The translations under genes and the position numbers were made by a program. Below the pieces are notes generated by a model. The model did no database searches and was not told where the DNA came from. It worked only from the letters and a program-made list of their open reading frames with translations. Below, piece after piece: positions 24,127 to 35,845 of a stretch of 64,000 nt of DNA. This stretch comes from Carettochelys insculpta. Taxonomy: Eukaryota > Chordata > Testudines > Carettochelyidae. Location: contig NC_134144.1 of the NCBI RefSeq assembly GCF_033958435.1, positions 12,146,010-12,210,009 on the forward strand, written 5' to 3'. Within the stretch, counting starts at the first letter, position 1; every line of letters starts with the position of its first letter.

Positions 24127-24192
24127 AACTATCTGCTGGGGAAAAAAGAAACCTCTGAGATGGCAGACAGAAATAAAGAAGTGCTGCTGGAG
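24127..24192 (+). CDS. RAPH1: RAPH1 exon: RA-PH linker
   Basis: This small 66-nt, phase-0 exon has acceptor CACTGTAG and donor GTAAGA. It encodes 22 residues, NYLLGKKETSEMADRNKEVL and then LE. In lamellipodin this stretch joins the RA and PH domains into a rigid tandem. It is a very good match to the family. There is nothing unusual about the exon itself. Confidence 0.94.
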
Positions 24193-25153
24193 GTAAGACT
24201 ACCAAAACAAAAATGAAAGTGGTGATTTGTGAGCTACAGTATGTTAAACTCTTCAACTATACTAAGCTTTAAAGTGATAAAGAGTAATGGAAGTTCCACG
24301 AAGTGTTGAACAGGCTGTGTCAGATATAAGTATGTACCCCAGGGAGATTCTTGCTGTTCTTGAACTGGGAGCTTTTGGAATAGACAAATTAAGAGAAAGT
24401 CCCCATCCATTAGGGGGTTAAAATGCTATGTACTTGCGCAACTCTACTTTGATGTTTGATCAGTGAGAGGAGAGAGATTTTTCAGAGGACAGTGGTATCC
24501 AAACTGCATTGACTGTCCCATGAAAACTTAAAGCATATTCTTCTCTGGCAACATATGCTATATCCACAAATGTGTTACTTAGCTAGCACAGAAGCATTTG
24601 GCACTGTCCTGATTTAATAGATTAAAAACATCCACAATATAAAAAAATCATAAAAGCAAAGGAGAACAGTAACTGTTGAAAAGGAAGCTACTTAAAATCA
24701 AAAGAATTTTGAACAGTTAACCAAGAAAGTATAGGAATAAACATCATAAGTATCACTTATAACCTCATAAACTTAAAATTCTAGATAGTTTTATGCAAAC
24801 TGAAAGCAGAGATGGTGTAATACTAGAAAGGTTACTAGAAATACTAGATAAGGTAATACTAGAAAGGATCACAGCTGTGTCTCTGACTAATACCAAGCTT
24901 TTGAATCAACAGCTGATCTGCAGACCCATATCTGTCAGGTTTGGTTAAAGCCTGTGGAGGACTTTTGGGACCATTACTGATATATATGCATTGGTTAAGA
25001 AACCTTCACACCTGTCAACAAGCACTACCATTACTGACATTGTTTACAGATGGAAGAACTATTAAATCAGAGGCAAAGTTCAAATTGGCACATATTCATA
25101 ATTATCATTTTGCCCTTTGTGTTAGAACTGAGTGGAGAAGTCACCAATCATGC

Positions 25154-25172
25154 TATATATATATATATATAT
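25154..25172 (+). repeat. (TA)n microsatellite
   Basis: A run of TA dinucleotides lies about 120 bp upstream of the first PH-domain exon. Confidence 0.9.
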
Positions 25173-25290
25173 TCCCTTAATCAAGAACATCAGCCAATAG
25201 GATACTAAACCTAGTCTATTTTGTCATTTGAAAATATTAATATGCTGTTATATGTAATTTTGCCCCTTTGCTCCCTTTGACTCTCTGTAG

Positions 25291-25434
25291 GAATGTTTTT
25301 GTGGAAGTTCTGTCACTGTGCCAGAAATTGAGGGAGTCCTGTGGCTGAAAGAGGATGGCAAGAAGTCTTGGAAGAAGCGTTATTTTCTTTTGCGAGCCTC
25401 TGGAATCTACTATGTCCCTAAAGGAAAAGCAAAG
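25291..25434 (+). CDS. RAPH1: RAPH1 exon: PH domain, N-terminal half
   Basis: This 144-nt (48-codon), phase-0 exon has acceptor CTCTCTGTAG. It encodes [20 protein letters not shown], then the typical PH strand with [20 protein letters not shown]. The cluster of Lys and Arg between the first two strands is the phosphoinositide-binding loop of PH domains. The 3' junction is AAG|GTGCTG, where GT is present but positions +4 to +6 do not fit the usual AGT, so this is a weak donor. The next exon resumes exactly in frame with VSRDLVCF, which supports the junction. Confidence 0.93.
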
Positions 25435-27321
25435 GTGCTGTCCTTGGTTTACTCCAGGCAATCACTATTTTACTCACTTTGGCATGCTGTCTGGTAACTC
25501 TCTAACGCCTGAGTGAAAAACTTAAGCAAAGTGGACATTCTTGTGATAATTTACATGGGCATGTGTAGAAGGAGCCTGGAATATTCAAAGTTTTAGTTGC
25601 ACTAGGTTTTTGCTTATGTTATCATTACAGCCCATTAATTGCAAACCCAGTTTTAAAATATAAATGAACAATAATTTTATTCAAGAAGGATTTGATGTAA
25701 AACAGCCTGATTCCAAATTCAAAAAGTGTGAGAGTATGGTACAGACCAATTCAGTATCTTCTCGCCTGCCTGGTCCAATAGTGCTTTTTTCACAGTTTAA
25801 GGACTAAGTGACACTACCAGTATTAGTGTATCCTTGACTAACATGTGCCAAGGAAATACTTCAGTCATTTAGACTAACAAATGACACTGGTTTTAGTAGT
25901 TCATATTCCAGGGTTTCTTCTCAGTCTTATTTTATTCACAGTTTCTGGAATCCAGTGCCTTGTTTGTTTGTTTGTTTTTAAAAATCCTGGAACTCAATAA
26001 GCTCCCCGGCCCTCCCCCTCAGCCAGTCACGTGGCTGGGGACACCAGGGTACCAGCACTGCTAGAATCAATGTAGATTATACATTTACTGCGCAATTTCT
26101 ACAACTTTGTTTTCAGTGTCGATGTCATATTATCCTGGTAGGAAAATACTAAGCTGCTACACTGATTATTGTCTTTGTGACTTCCAGGTTTGTTCATGCA
26201 AGTCACTGTGCATGGAAATTGCCCGTCCAAAGCACAACAATTCACCTATCCAGCATCTGGCCACCAAAAGCAAATAAATCCCAACCCAGTGTTCTGTTCT
26301 GATTGGTACAGTGTCTCCCTGTAGAACTGAGTAAATTTCAAATATTTGTCTTCCTTTTAAGGCTTTCAATTTTATTAGACAAGCTACATATAAGAAATCA
26401 TATAAAAAGGGTGTACCTTACATTGCTGAATTTGTGAGTAAAACTATCCTAAGAGAAGTACTTAAATAGGAAATCTTAAAACATTGTGGATCTGGTTGAA
26501 TGCTTATATTAGCAGTAGTTGCTGAAGAATTTCTAATGGGAACATTTCTGTTGATCCTCTGTTGATTTTAAGTTGTAGTGGTGGCCTGGAATATAATACT
26601 GTCAAATGAAAACAAAACAAATAATGCACAAAAAGGCGCAGATCTGCAAAAAACAAATCCTGTTTTTTTTTAAAAAATCCTTCTGAATAGACTTATTCCA
26701 CTTGGCATATTGTTGGTTAGTCTTAATGATTATGTGTTCTATGTTTTAATTAACACTACAGGTTTTTTTATGTGAGTGGAATAAAAAACCCCTTAAACAT
26801 TTCGCAACATGCTGGGAACTTGTATCACAGATAACTGTAGTATTTTTCTCTGTTAATTCTTCACTTCTTATACCTCATGTTGGTTAAAACTCAGATACAG
26901 ATATTTTGCCTGTAGAAAATTAGCTAGCTCTCATTGAATTTTGAGGGCACCAGTTTCTTGGTTTAGTTCAGTTTTGGTTTTTAGTTTAGCTTCTTGGAAT
27001 GGGGCAGACACTCGCACTGATGTAGTTTGCTCTGTGGGATTCTAGTCTAAAGGGCTATCTACAAACACAAAATTCAGTGATTTAACTAAAGATGTGAGAT
27101 TCATTTTCATGCAACTTTTTTTTTACCTTGCCAGCCCGAACCAATGTAAAAGTTGTCCCCAGTTTAACAAAATTGGAGAAATATTTTATTGCCAGTGAAA
27201 CTGGTGCAATTTTGTGTGTAGATCAGTTCTAAGAGTGATTCTTTAAATCAAGGTTTTCCATTGTAGCTATTATTTTCCTTATTGATATTTTTTTATAATC
27301 GAATATTTTTGTGTTTAATAG

Positions 27322-27432
27322 GTTTCGCGGGATCTGGTGTGCTTTCTTCAGCTAGATCATGTTAATGTTTACTATGGGCAGGACTATCGAAACAAGTACA
27401 AAGCACCTACAGATTATTGTTTAGTGCTGAAG
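27322..27432 (+). CDS. RAPH1: RAPH1 exon: PH domain, middle
   Basis: This 111-nt (37-codon), phase-0 exon has acceptor TTTAATAG and donor GTAAGT. It encodes VSRDLVCFLQLDHVNVYYG, then QDYRNKYKAPTDYCLVLK, the central strands of the PH domain. It is well preserved, with every residue in register with lamellipodin as I recall it. It follows a 1.9-kb intron with no recognisable gene content. Confidence 0.95.
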
Positions 27433-27587
27433 GTAAGTTGTTACATGGTTTTAAGTGTCTTATGTACAGAGCAAATATAGGGGAATTTGATATACTACCT
27501 TTGTCTCTCTCTTTCTACCCTCGCCCCCAGCTTCCCCCCTCCCCACACCCCGGAAAGTTAATGGATTCAAAGACGGGTTGTTATCAG

Positions 27588-27670
27588 AGGTGGGAAAAGT
27601 ACCCCTAAAATTACTTGAGTAAAAGTGCTGCCACTTGAGGGGAAATGTACTTAAGTCTAATAACTAAAAG
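27588..27670 (+). repeat. Remnant of a GGTGGGAAAAGTAC-type repeat
   Basis: GAGGTGGGAAAAGTACCCCT, then TTACTTGAGTAAAAGTGCTG, matches the pattern of a widespread vertebrate transposon terminus (AGTACTCAAGTAAAAGTA-like). Only one end is visible. Confidence 0.35.
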
Positions 27671-28074
27671 AGGGCAGACCAGCTCCTATACCAAACTGGA
27701 AGACTAGCCTGTTTTATGGTATTGCAAACCTGCAGTGGGTGCTAGCTAGACAGTCCTCATGGTGCCAATTTGGGTGCAAAGTAATCTTTTATTTTCCTCC
27801 TGGAACGTGCTATCCTACCAACCGAACATATAGACCATCTTCAATGACATACCACTTACTTAACAGTTAGGAAGTCCTGATCCAAACCTTAACAGATTAA
27901 AGTTGTTTGTGCATTTTCTGCTTTATTTGTTTAATGGATCTGAAATTAGCAATGTCAGGGAGTGAATAACAGCATTTTGAGTGAGTCAATTCTTCAACAG
28001 CAGCATTTTTTAAAGTCTTCAGTTCTTAATGTTCTTTAGAACAAAATACCAAAAAACTAAATAATCTCTTTTAG

Positions 28075-28173
28075 CACCCTCAAATCCAGAAGAAGTCTCA
28101 GTATATCAAATATCTCTGCTGTGATGATGTGAGAACACTACACCAGTGGATAAATGGCATCCGTATTGCTAAG
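28075..28173 (+). CDS. RAPH1: RAPH1 exon: PH domain, C-terminal helix
   Basis: This 99-nt (33-codon), phase-0 exon has acceptor CTTTTAG and donor GTAATG. It encodes HPQIQKKSQYIKYLCCDDVR, then TLHQWINGIRIAK. The closing helix carries the near-invariant PH-domain Trp, in the HQW triplet. No disruption is seen. Confidence 0.95.
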
Positions 28174-29010
28174 GTAATGACTTTGAATCATTTTAGTCCT
28201 CTTCCATTCTTGTAATGGAATTAATTAATAATGTGACCTATACATTATTTTGCTGAGGCAGATGAGGTATCGGTAAGGGAAGAGTGAGAAGACATAAAAT
28301 TAACTAATCAAGAAGTTAATCAGCTATGGATCAAATGTTACTTTTTTGAAACAGTTATTGACACAATGCCTGTTATTTTTTGATAAGCTTCCCTTTATTT
28401 AGCTGTTCTCAACTTGAAGCTCCACAAAAGTCTGAAGCTTGCTTTTGTACATATTTCTTGTTGATGTTAGCAACGATGCATACATTTCTTTAGCAGAATT
28501 GCTGCTTTAGGTGCTTACACAAATCTTTTTTCTTGACGTCTGGTCCCTCGGTGAAGTCCCACTAGATGTGAGACATGGTTAGTTTTTAGCCATAGTGACT
28601 CATTTTGGGCTAACTCAGACATGGATTTGGGAAAGGTAGCTGTATCAAAAATAGAGAGTTAGTGGTAAAGGTAGAGGTTACTTAGAACAAGCTGGTTGGC
28701 TCAGTAGATCAAGTAGATATTATTTCACTTTTCTTCCATGTTACCAAATTGTTTGACATTTCTTCTCCAGGATAAGGTAAGCAGTTAGACAAGAAAAGAA
28801 GAAGAAAAGACAATGCTACTGTTCTTAAACAAAAAGAAAAACTAAACTCCCATTGAAAATAATCGGACTGCCTAAGTTCCTTAGCAGAGAACCTGCTACT
28901 TATCATGTCTAAAAGAAACTGAGGGCAAGAGAAGCTCAGGTCATAAGTCAACCAGCTGGCAAAGGCACCGTCTAAACAGTTGTTACATGTTATTGTTCCT
29001 CTTTGTTTAG

Positions 29011-29131
29011 TATGGGAAGCAACTGTATGTGAACTATCAGGAAGCACTGAAGAGGACAGAGTCAGCATATGACTGGACTTCCCTATCCAGCTCCAGTATC
29101 AAGTCAGGATCCAGCTCTTCCAGTTTACCAG
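29011..29131 (+). CDS. RAPH1: RAPH1 exon: post-PH Ser-rich linker
   Basis: This exon has 121 nt, acceptor TTTGTTTAG and donor GTAACT. It starts in phase 0 and ends after the first base of a Glu codon. It encodes YGKQLYVNYQEALKRTESAY, then a Ser-rich run (SLSSSSIKSGSSSSSLP). In the family, the helix after the PH domain leads into a disordered region that is heavily phosphorylated. Such low-complexity serine stretches vary in length between species. Confidence 0.93.
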
Positions 29132-29546
29132 GTAACTATAACAGCCTGGCCTGTAATGGAAATACTGTTAATACCATTTACTCCTGAAATCATTTGAAAA
29201 CTCCTGCTGTGACTAATAAATGTGAGTGGTTATTTTCATAGCCTCAGACTGTCTTTAATCTCAAAAAGCAGTTTATTCTGTTCTGATCTTCAGACATTGT
29301 GATATTAATATATTCTACTTTTCTCATTCACAGCTAAAAGAGAATTTATCTAAAGCCAAGAAAAGGAATTGTCCTTTCAAATGCTTTGTACCTATCTTCA
29401 CCAATTTACAAAATTACACCCCGGCTTGTGTTTCAGTGATGAATGGAAACCTGTACAGTTTTTAAACTGCTTTGGTGGGATAAAATATATGAAATAAAAA
29501 AAATCTCTACTCAAAGGCAAAATTCCACAAAGCAGTTCACACAGGC

Positions 29547-29971
29547 TGAGTCTATGCTAGCAAGGTTTTTTAGCAAAGCTAGGCCTTTTTTGAAAAACAC
29601 CCACAGTGCGTCTACACACAAAATGCACTCTTTCAATCTGAAATTGAAGGAATGCGGCCATTTTTCCAGCAGCCCTTTTCCTCTCCCCGATGAGCAAAAG
29701 TGCCTTTTTCTGACACATTCTTTCAAAATAAAAGCATGTGTAGACACTCTGCAGGCCTTTCTTTTCAAAGAGCAGTCCTCATGGCATCGGATTTTTTGAT
29801 CCCTGTCCTGTTCTTTGGAGAGAGCATGGGCCGTGTGGACATTCTCTGTAGAAAGAACAGATGGATCTTTTGATCTACTCTTTTGTGTGTGGACGTGATC
29901 TTTCAAACGAAGTTTTTTCGGAAGCTCTCTTCCAGAAGAACTTGTTTCAAAGGATCGCTGTAGACACAGCC
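29547..29971. mobile_element. TIR element of the GTCTACAC group
   Basis: The left end AGGCTGAGTCTATGCTAGC pairs with the reverse complement of the right end (GGCTGTGTCTACAGCGATCC). Internal copies of GTCTACAC/GTGTAGACAC occur near 29605 and 29735. It is about 425 bp, with no intact protein. Confidence 0.65.
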
Positions 29972-30610
29972 ACAGACTTTTAAGAACACTGGTCTCCAAC
30001 CTGTAACTATCCCATTTTTAAGACAACCAGCTGTTCAAAAATTGATTAACTTTCACTCATTGTTTACAGCTAATTTACAGCTGCATGGAACTGGGTTTGC
30101 ACCTGCAAGGGGTAGTCAAGCATAGTTCTGCTGGAAGCAATGTGTTTGTAGAACTGTTATGCTTTGCATGGGCAGAGCATTGTAAAGATACCTTTGGAGC
30201 CACCAGGACTAAGGTGTACAACTGTTATGACTTCATGGCATCCTTGGGCCAGGCAGCATGAACAGAAGCTCCTGCAAAGCAGGGAACCAGGATAGCTTTC
30301 ACGTAACATAACTGATATGCTGCTGTCTTCACAAGGTTGAAGTCTTGATTGTCAGGACTTCTTAGAATCAGTGTATCGGGGGGTGGGGTGTGTTTCCCAC
30401 ATGCAATTTTCCAGCGTGCCTGACCATTAGCTAAATATTTTAGAGGAAGTAGGATCCTTTGGTGACCTAATGTATTTTTAGCAAGCATAAAATTAACCTG
30501 TCACCTCTGCACTTAGAAACTTCCATTCATAAAAGTGTCACCTTACAAATGCATTGACTGACTTGGATAAAAATGAACTCTTACCTGTGTTTTGGTATTT
30601 TTTTAAACAG

Positions 30611-30753
30611 AGTCTCAATCAAATCACTCCAATCAATCTGACAGTGGAGTTTCTGACACACAGCCAACTGGCCACGTCCGTTCCCAAAGTATTGTCAGCT
30701 CTATCTTCTCTGAGGCCTGGAAGCGAGGCACTCAGCTGGAAGAGACCAGCAAG
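30611..30753 (+). CDS. RAPH1: RAPH1 exon: Ser/Asn-rich linker before the proline-rich tail
   Basis: This exon has 143 nt, acceptor TTTAAACAG and donor GTAACA. Two bases complete the split Glu codon, then SQSNHSNQSDSGVSDTQP leads to IVSSIFSEAWKRGTQLEETSK. The 121 and 143 nt of this and the previous exon sum to 264, so the frame closes. It ends in phase 0. It can therefore be joined in frame both to the large proline-rich exon at 37186 and to the candidate alternative exon at 35251. Confidence 0.93.
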
Positions 30754-31749
30754 GTAACAAGAAGACTTTAGCATGAGACTCAACACCCCCCACAAAATGT
30801 ACGGAACAGAGTGATCTCTTGTCTGCATCTCTCTGTCTCTCCTGAGATTCTTTTCTCTTTACTCCACCTTCTCAGTAGATTGCTTAATAGTTACTTTCAA
30901 ATGTAGCTTTCTCCCGGCTAATGCATCACCTCTTGAGCTTTCTTACTGGTTTTATGCATGCCCATAGGAACTTGACAGGATTTGTAGCCATTTTCCAATT
31001 TAGGTATAAGACAACCGGGGCTTCAGAATTCTGCTGAGTAACATTGAAAAAGACCAAGGAACAACATTAACTGTCAGAATGTTTTTGGGAAGGTCTCTCT
31101 ATGTAAGAAGCTGGTCAGTTCCTTCCATTGTGAGGTTGTGAAGACCTGAGAGGTAAAGATAGGAGCAGACAGATAACAAGCCTATTTTCCCCTCAGTGCT
31201 TTTATTGGGGTTCTGTAAGAATGGAAGCAGTAAATTTTAATATGCTGTGGACAAAATCTGAAAGAGATATAGCAACTAAGTAGTGAGAGGAGAGTGAATG
31301 CCTCATAATATTGGGAATTGGGGTATAAAGAATTTCAACTCCTTATTACCTGGCTCAGCTGTGGGTTAGTAATCACCGAGGTCGTACTCCTCCATTGTGA
31401 AGTAAGTTGGTAATGCCACTTCTTGTGAACAGCAGGAGACACCACAAACATTACAACTATGAATGACAGCGTTGGTAGCCTTGGCAGAGGTGGTGCCAGA
31501 ACTGGCGCTGCATCTAAATTAAGTGTCAGCTCAGAGTTGAGGTACATTGTCAGGACAGTGTGTGAGAGATACCTTGGGACTACGTTCTTCAACTGTTGAC
31601 AATCTTTCATCTATGACAGACACTGCATTTGTTTCGAAAAGATAATGTTTTTTTATAATGGAAACGTATTCACTTAAGTAGAAAGCGTACAGCTCTCGTT
31701 TGTCCTCCAGTGCTGATGGGCTGTTGTAGAATAAGATTTCTCACCCATT

Positions 31750-32060
31750 TATCTCTAACCCCCACAACATGCTATAAAAGCTCCATTGCCCTCTTGTACC
31801 ACAACAACTGATTTTCTGCATGGAAGAGCCAGGACCAGTCTTTTGGGGCAGCAAGCAAGACTCTGCGGAGCTGAATTGCTCAAGCTTTGGCTTCAGCAAC
31901 AAGTGGCAGGCCTTGCGCACCAGGCTTCAGCCGCATGCGGTTGGGCTTCAGCTGTCTGTCCTGGGCCCCACAAGTCTACAGCCAGGCCTATGTGGCAGAC
32001 CAGCTGAGACTGGCTCTCAGCCCTCCAGGAGCTAGACACAGTTGAGAACTATGGTTGTAG
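31750..32060. mobile_element. Probable hAT remnant (right end)
   Basis: The block is GC-rich and ends CACAGTTGAGAACTATGG, the inverse of a hAT terminus such as CCATAGTTCTCAACTGTG. The left end is unclear. Confidence 0.4.
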
Positions 32061-32825
32061 ACTGTGTAATTAAATGAAGAAAATAAATTGATGCAACACA
32101 AATTGTCAAATTCAAACATGCAGAAGTTAAGCAACATACAAGTTATCATTTTCTTAGCAATGTTAACTCATCTACACTGCACATACTTTGTTTCATAGTT
32201 TGTCAGAGTATCTGTAGTCTTGGATGGGGGATTTTTACTTAAATCTGATAATTAAGTACTTGCTGTCGTAAGAACAAATGCTGCATGCTGTGGACCAAAG
32301 TTTCAAAACTGCGTCAGAGCTGAACATTTGTTCATGCTTGTGATCCTGATATGCATAATCTGAGCAGGCATTAGGCATGTGCCTTTGAAAATCTGCATTG
32401 GTACAGAAAATGCAATGTGGATGAGATGATACTGCTATGAATACTGTAATTTTCAATTTCCTGATTTTTTTTTTTAACACTGAAAACTCGCCGCTGCACT
32501 TCAATTTTTTGCATTTAATTTTCTTGTAGTTCAACAGGTTGGAAAAGGCTCAGTCCTCTGGACTTGTGATGATGTATTCTTACAGATCCGCATTGCCACT
32601 GGCAATGCTCATCTCAAAACCAAAGAGAATTTGTAGTAGATATCTGATTAAAGCATTTTTAAAACACATTTTTTCCTACGGTTCCTTACTGGGGGTTATC
32701 CATGTACAAGGACTGAAGTTCTATAATTTATCAGCTTGAGTTTGTGTGAAACACCAAGTGGAACAACTTTTTTAAACAAGAAAGGTTTTATTACTTGCCG
32801 AGATAGGTGAATGATTGCTGTAAAC

Positions 32826-33015
32826 CATGGGGTCGGCAACCAAAATAGCAAAAAGGGCCTCCCCCCCCCCAAATTTGGTAAAAACTCAGTAATTCAAGAG
32901 CCGCAGTGCACGGGAATATAAGACAGTCGTTAATAAATAACGCCAAACTGTACTTTTTGTAACCCCTATTTTAAGAACTACACACAAACAATGATTTGTA
33001 ATACAGTATGTGTTT
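32826..33015 (+). mobile_element. Possible hAT end remnant
   Basis: CATGGGGTCGGCAACCAAAA resembles hAT left termini (CAGGGGTCGGCAACC). The remainder is decayed and the right end is uncertain. Confidence 0.35.
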
Positions 33016-33790
33016 ACTGCAAGACGTTCACAAACCTTTTACATATTCTGTTTCCTCACACTTTACACTTGTGTGTGTATTACTGTTTTCCTGACTTCTG
33101 TTCCTGAACCCTTTTTAATTATGCGAGTTTTACTTCATGTTTAATTTCAGTTTTCTGTCTGAAACTGCACGTTGCCCTTCACAGCAGAAATGCCACAAGT
33201 TTTCTTTTCCTTTTCAAGATCAAGACTTTATTAGCAACATGATCAAAACACAGATACAGTATCACATCCCACAATGCATTGCACATTAAAGAGGGAGTTA
33301 TCCAGTGTTTTGAGATCGCATATTGTTTGCTACTAAGATAGGAGTTGTTTGTTGGGTTCTTAGATGTTCTTGGTTTTTCAAAAATAATCAGGAGGGTTTT
33401 ATTTTGTTACTTCGCAATTATAGTGTTGGGAGCCACAAAGAAGTCCTTGGATGTTGCAGATCTAGCCCTAAACACTTCCAGAGTTCACTCTTGCATTTAT
33501 ACAAAGTATATTAAGTTGTGAAAAGTACAGTTTTGAAATAGTTGAGTGTAACAGTTTACAGCTGAAGAATTGAGTACAAATATAGCAATCGCTACGTGAA
33601 ACAATATATATAGTACCTAATTTTGGTCTTGCTTAGATCTCTGACCTTGGTAATACCAGAGCTCAAAGAAGTAAGGCGATGATAAGAATTAGAGTATATT
33701 GGGCAGGAAGAAGATGTCACTGGAATGTTAATACTGTAAAGAGGTCGTTACAATCACAGTGAGGCATGCCTGGTACAGGCAGATCATTGA

Positions 33791-34228
33791 TTGGCCTACA
33801 GTGCCTTTTGGAGAGTCTGGCTGGTTTTACAGGAGATGAAACAAGCTATAAAGTTTCAGAATGGAGACTTGGCTTGCCAGTCTGGTTGTAGCTCTGATTC
33901 AGATCATTGTGGGACTTGTGCTTCGTCTCTCATTCCTAGGTTATCAGCCCTCTGCTGGGAGGAGGGCTTTCATAGTTTGGTTATCTTCTTGCCAGACAAA
34001 ACACTGAGGAGCTTCAGAAGGAGTGGGCCATTGAGCAGAAGAAGAATCATAATGCAGGTTATGAATAGCAAAGGAAGAGTGAATAGTGGGAACCCTGCTG
34101 ATAAAATGAAAAGGTGTTGGAAGAGTCCCAAAAAGGAAAACATTCATAAACGCATTAGATCACTGGATGGAGCAAGGGGAGCTGTTCTTGATTATTTTGT
34201 CTGTGAGATTCCCATGCATATAAAGTAA
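33791..34228 (+). other. 145-codon open frame of unknown origin
   Basis: This is the longest plus-strand frame in the intron between 30754 and 37185 and ends with a basic stretch (KMKRCWKSPKKENIHKRIRS). A second frame in the middle reads QNTEELQKEWAIEQKKN between an AG and a GT. I do not recognise a family. It may be a chance frame or part of an old retrocopy. Confidence 0.15.
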
Positions 34229-34721
34229 TTTTGCAGGCCAATAATGTTTTAGCAATAGCGTAGCTGTTGCATATACAAATTGAAATAGCTTCTTATAGTT
34301 TTTAAATATTCTTAGATACACCTCACTGTTGTGAATGAACAGCTGCAAATATAGCCATTTACAGCTGCCTAAGCAAAGAGAAAAAATCTGAAATGCAGAA
34401 TTAATTATCTTCTGGACCATTATAAACCAGATTTCACTGAACATACTTACGTAATTTGTTACAAATAGTTCTGCATCTTAATAGTTAAGATTCATTGTTC
34501 TTTGTCCTTTCCCCAGCATTACATGTATTTCATTTGCTTCGTGTAAAAAATTCCCCTCCCAGATGCCAGGCAAAATTCTTCATCCTTGATTGTATCTAAA
34601 ATTTTAAAGACATGTTCAGAAATGATATGTCAAATCAATGAAATGATGGCTCTTTAACAATACAGTTGGAGCAAATGAAGTACTCTGTATTTCTGACACC
34701 ATGAACTTGTCTATCAGCCTA

Positions 34722-34940
34722 AAACAACAAGAAGTTCTGAGGCACCTTGTAGACTAACATATTTTGGAGCATAAGCTTTTGTGGGCAAAGACCCGCTTCA
34801 TCAGATGCATGACAAAGATCTGACAAAGCAGGTCTTTGCCCATGAAAGCTTATGCTCCAAAATATCTGTTAGTCTATAAGGTGCCACAGGACGACTTGTT
34901 GCTTTTGTAGATACAGACTAACATGGCTACTCCTCTGAGA
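34722..34940. mobile_element. Head-to-head inverted pair of SINE/Penelope-like tails
   Basis: The left half (34722 to about 34810) is the reverse complement of most of the right half (from about 34812). Both carry the AAAGCTTATGCTCCAAAATA-type block, and the right copy ends ACATGGCTACTCCTCTGAGA. The whole is flanked by CTATCAGCCTA at 34711-34721 and 34941-34951. The unit therefore seems to have integrated as one inverted dimer. Confidence 0.8.
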
Positions 34941-35250
34941 CTATCAGCCTAGGAAAATTTTATTAACCAGTTTAGGTCATTAGCGTTAAGGACATCAAAT
35001 ACATTGTTACTCAGATTAATGTTTTTATTAGTGTGCAAACTGTTCTCCAATTTTTAATGGTGATACAAAATAAGGGCCAAAATGAGAGTTCAGAGAGTGG
35101 TTTTGAAATGACCAGAGTGGTCACAGAAAAGCCTCCCCTGTGGTTTTTAAGTCCCAAACCCTCTCTGCGCCGATCTGCACTTTTTGCGCTCCTGTCACCA
35201 CTTGGTGTTTTGACGCTCCTTGTGTTTCTCCTGTTGCCTCACTGTCTCAG

Positions 35251-35361
35251 GTCTCAAATGCGATGGCCAGCGTGCCTTATACAGGGCAGAATTCAGGTCA
35301 GGGGCTGTTTGGAAAGCACATTAACCTGGGTGACTGGTATTACCGCAGCTGTGCAGACTAA
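35251..35361 (+). CDS. RAPH1: Candidate alternative C-terminal exon of RAPH1
   Basis: A strong acceptor (long pyrimidine-rich tract ending ACTGTCTCAG) is followed by 36 codons and TAA, in phase 0. This is the phase left by the exon ending at 30753. The peptide begins VSNAMASVPYTGQNSGQGLF and ends WYYRSCAD. It would replace the proline-rich tail, giving a short RA-PH isoform without Ena/VASP-binding motifs. Human RAPH1 is known to have several spliced isoforms, but I cannot confirm that this one matches. No good AATAAA is seen soon after the stop, which weakens the terminal-exon reading. The repeats I recognise nearby do not overlap it. Confidence 0.42.
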   Translation, partial: VSNAMASVPYTGQNSGQGLFGKHINLGDWYYRSCAD

Positions 35362-35634
35362 CCATTTTAAGAGATCTTAATCTTTCTTTTGGACCTGCTG
35401 AATTGTTCTCGGGGTTTGGCTGATTCCTTGTCTCTTACTAGCCTAATCTGACAAATAGAGTCATTATAAGGCATTCTATTTCAGCTGGGTGGCATAAATT
35501 AATATTTCTCCCAGTCAAATGAGGAGTAATATCCCTGGATTGGCCCTTAGAACAAATTGATCGGCAAAGCATTTCTTATAAGCTAGCTATTCATAGATCA
35601 TAAATAGTGGCACCGACTTATAAAAAGTGTAGTG

Positions 35635-35845
35635 CTGGGGTTCTCAAACTGGGAGTCAGGATGCACGCACACACACGGTTGCGAGCTGTCAACCTTCACT
35701 TTACTCCTGCTATACCACCAGCATTTATAATGGTATTAAATTAAAAACAAAAAGCTTGTATATTTATAAGGTTGGGGGGTGGGCGCACACAGGGGCTTGC
35801 TGTGTGAAGGGAGTCACCGCCGGTGCAAAAGCTTGAGCGCCGCTG
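35635..35845. mobile_element. hAT-type MITE
   Basis: The left end CTGGGGTTCTCAAACT pairs with the right end read in reverse, CAGCGGCGCTCAAGCT (11 of 16 positions agree). Flanks GTGTAGTG and GTTTAATA agree at 5 of 8 positions, an eroded 8-bp duplication. Confidence 0.6.

Noticed and set aside
29511..29999. 162-codon minus-strand frame
   Set aside because: It spans the TIR element at 29547-29971, and its repeated Ser/Lys-rich content comes from the element.
33638..33674. Mini-exon candidate ATCTCTGACCTTGG... between TTGCTTAG and GTAAGG
   Set aside because: It would be 34 nt, breaks the phase of the RAPH1 join, and has no support beyond the splice-like edges.
34717..34945. Reading the inverted pair as a tRNA-like or structured RNA gene
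   Set aside because: The outer 11-bp duplication and matching single copies elsewhere show that it is a transposed repeat.
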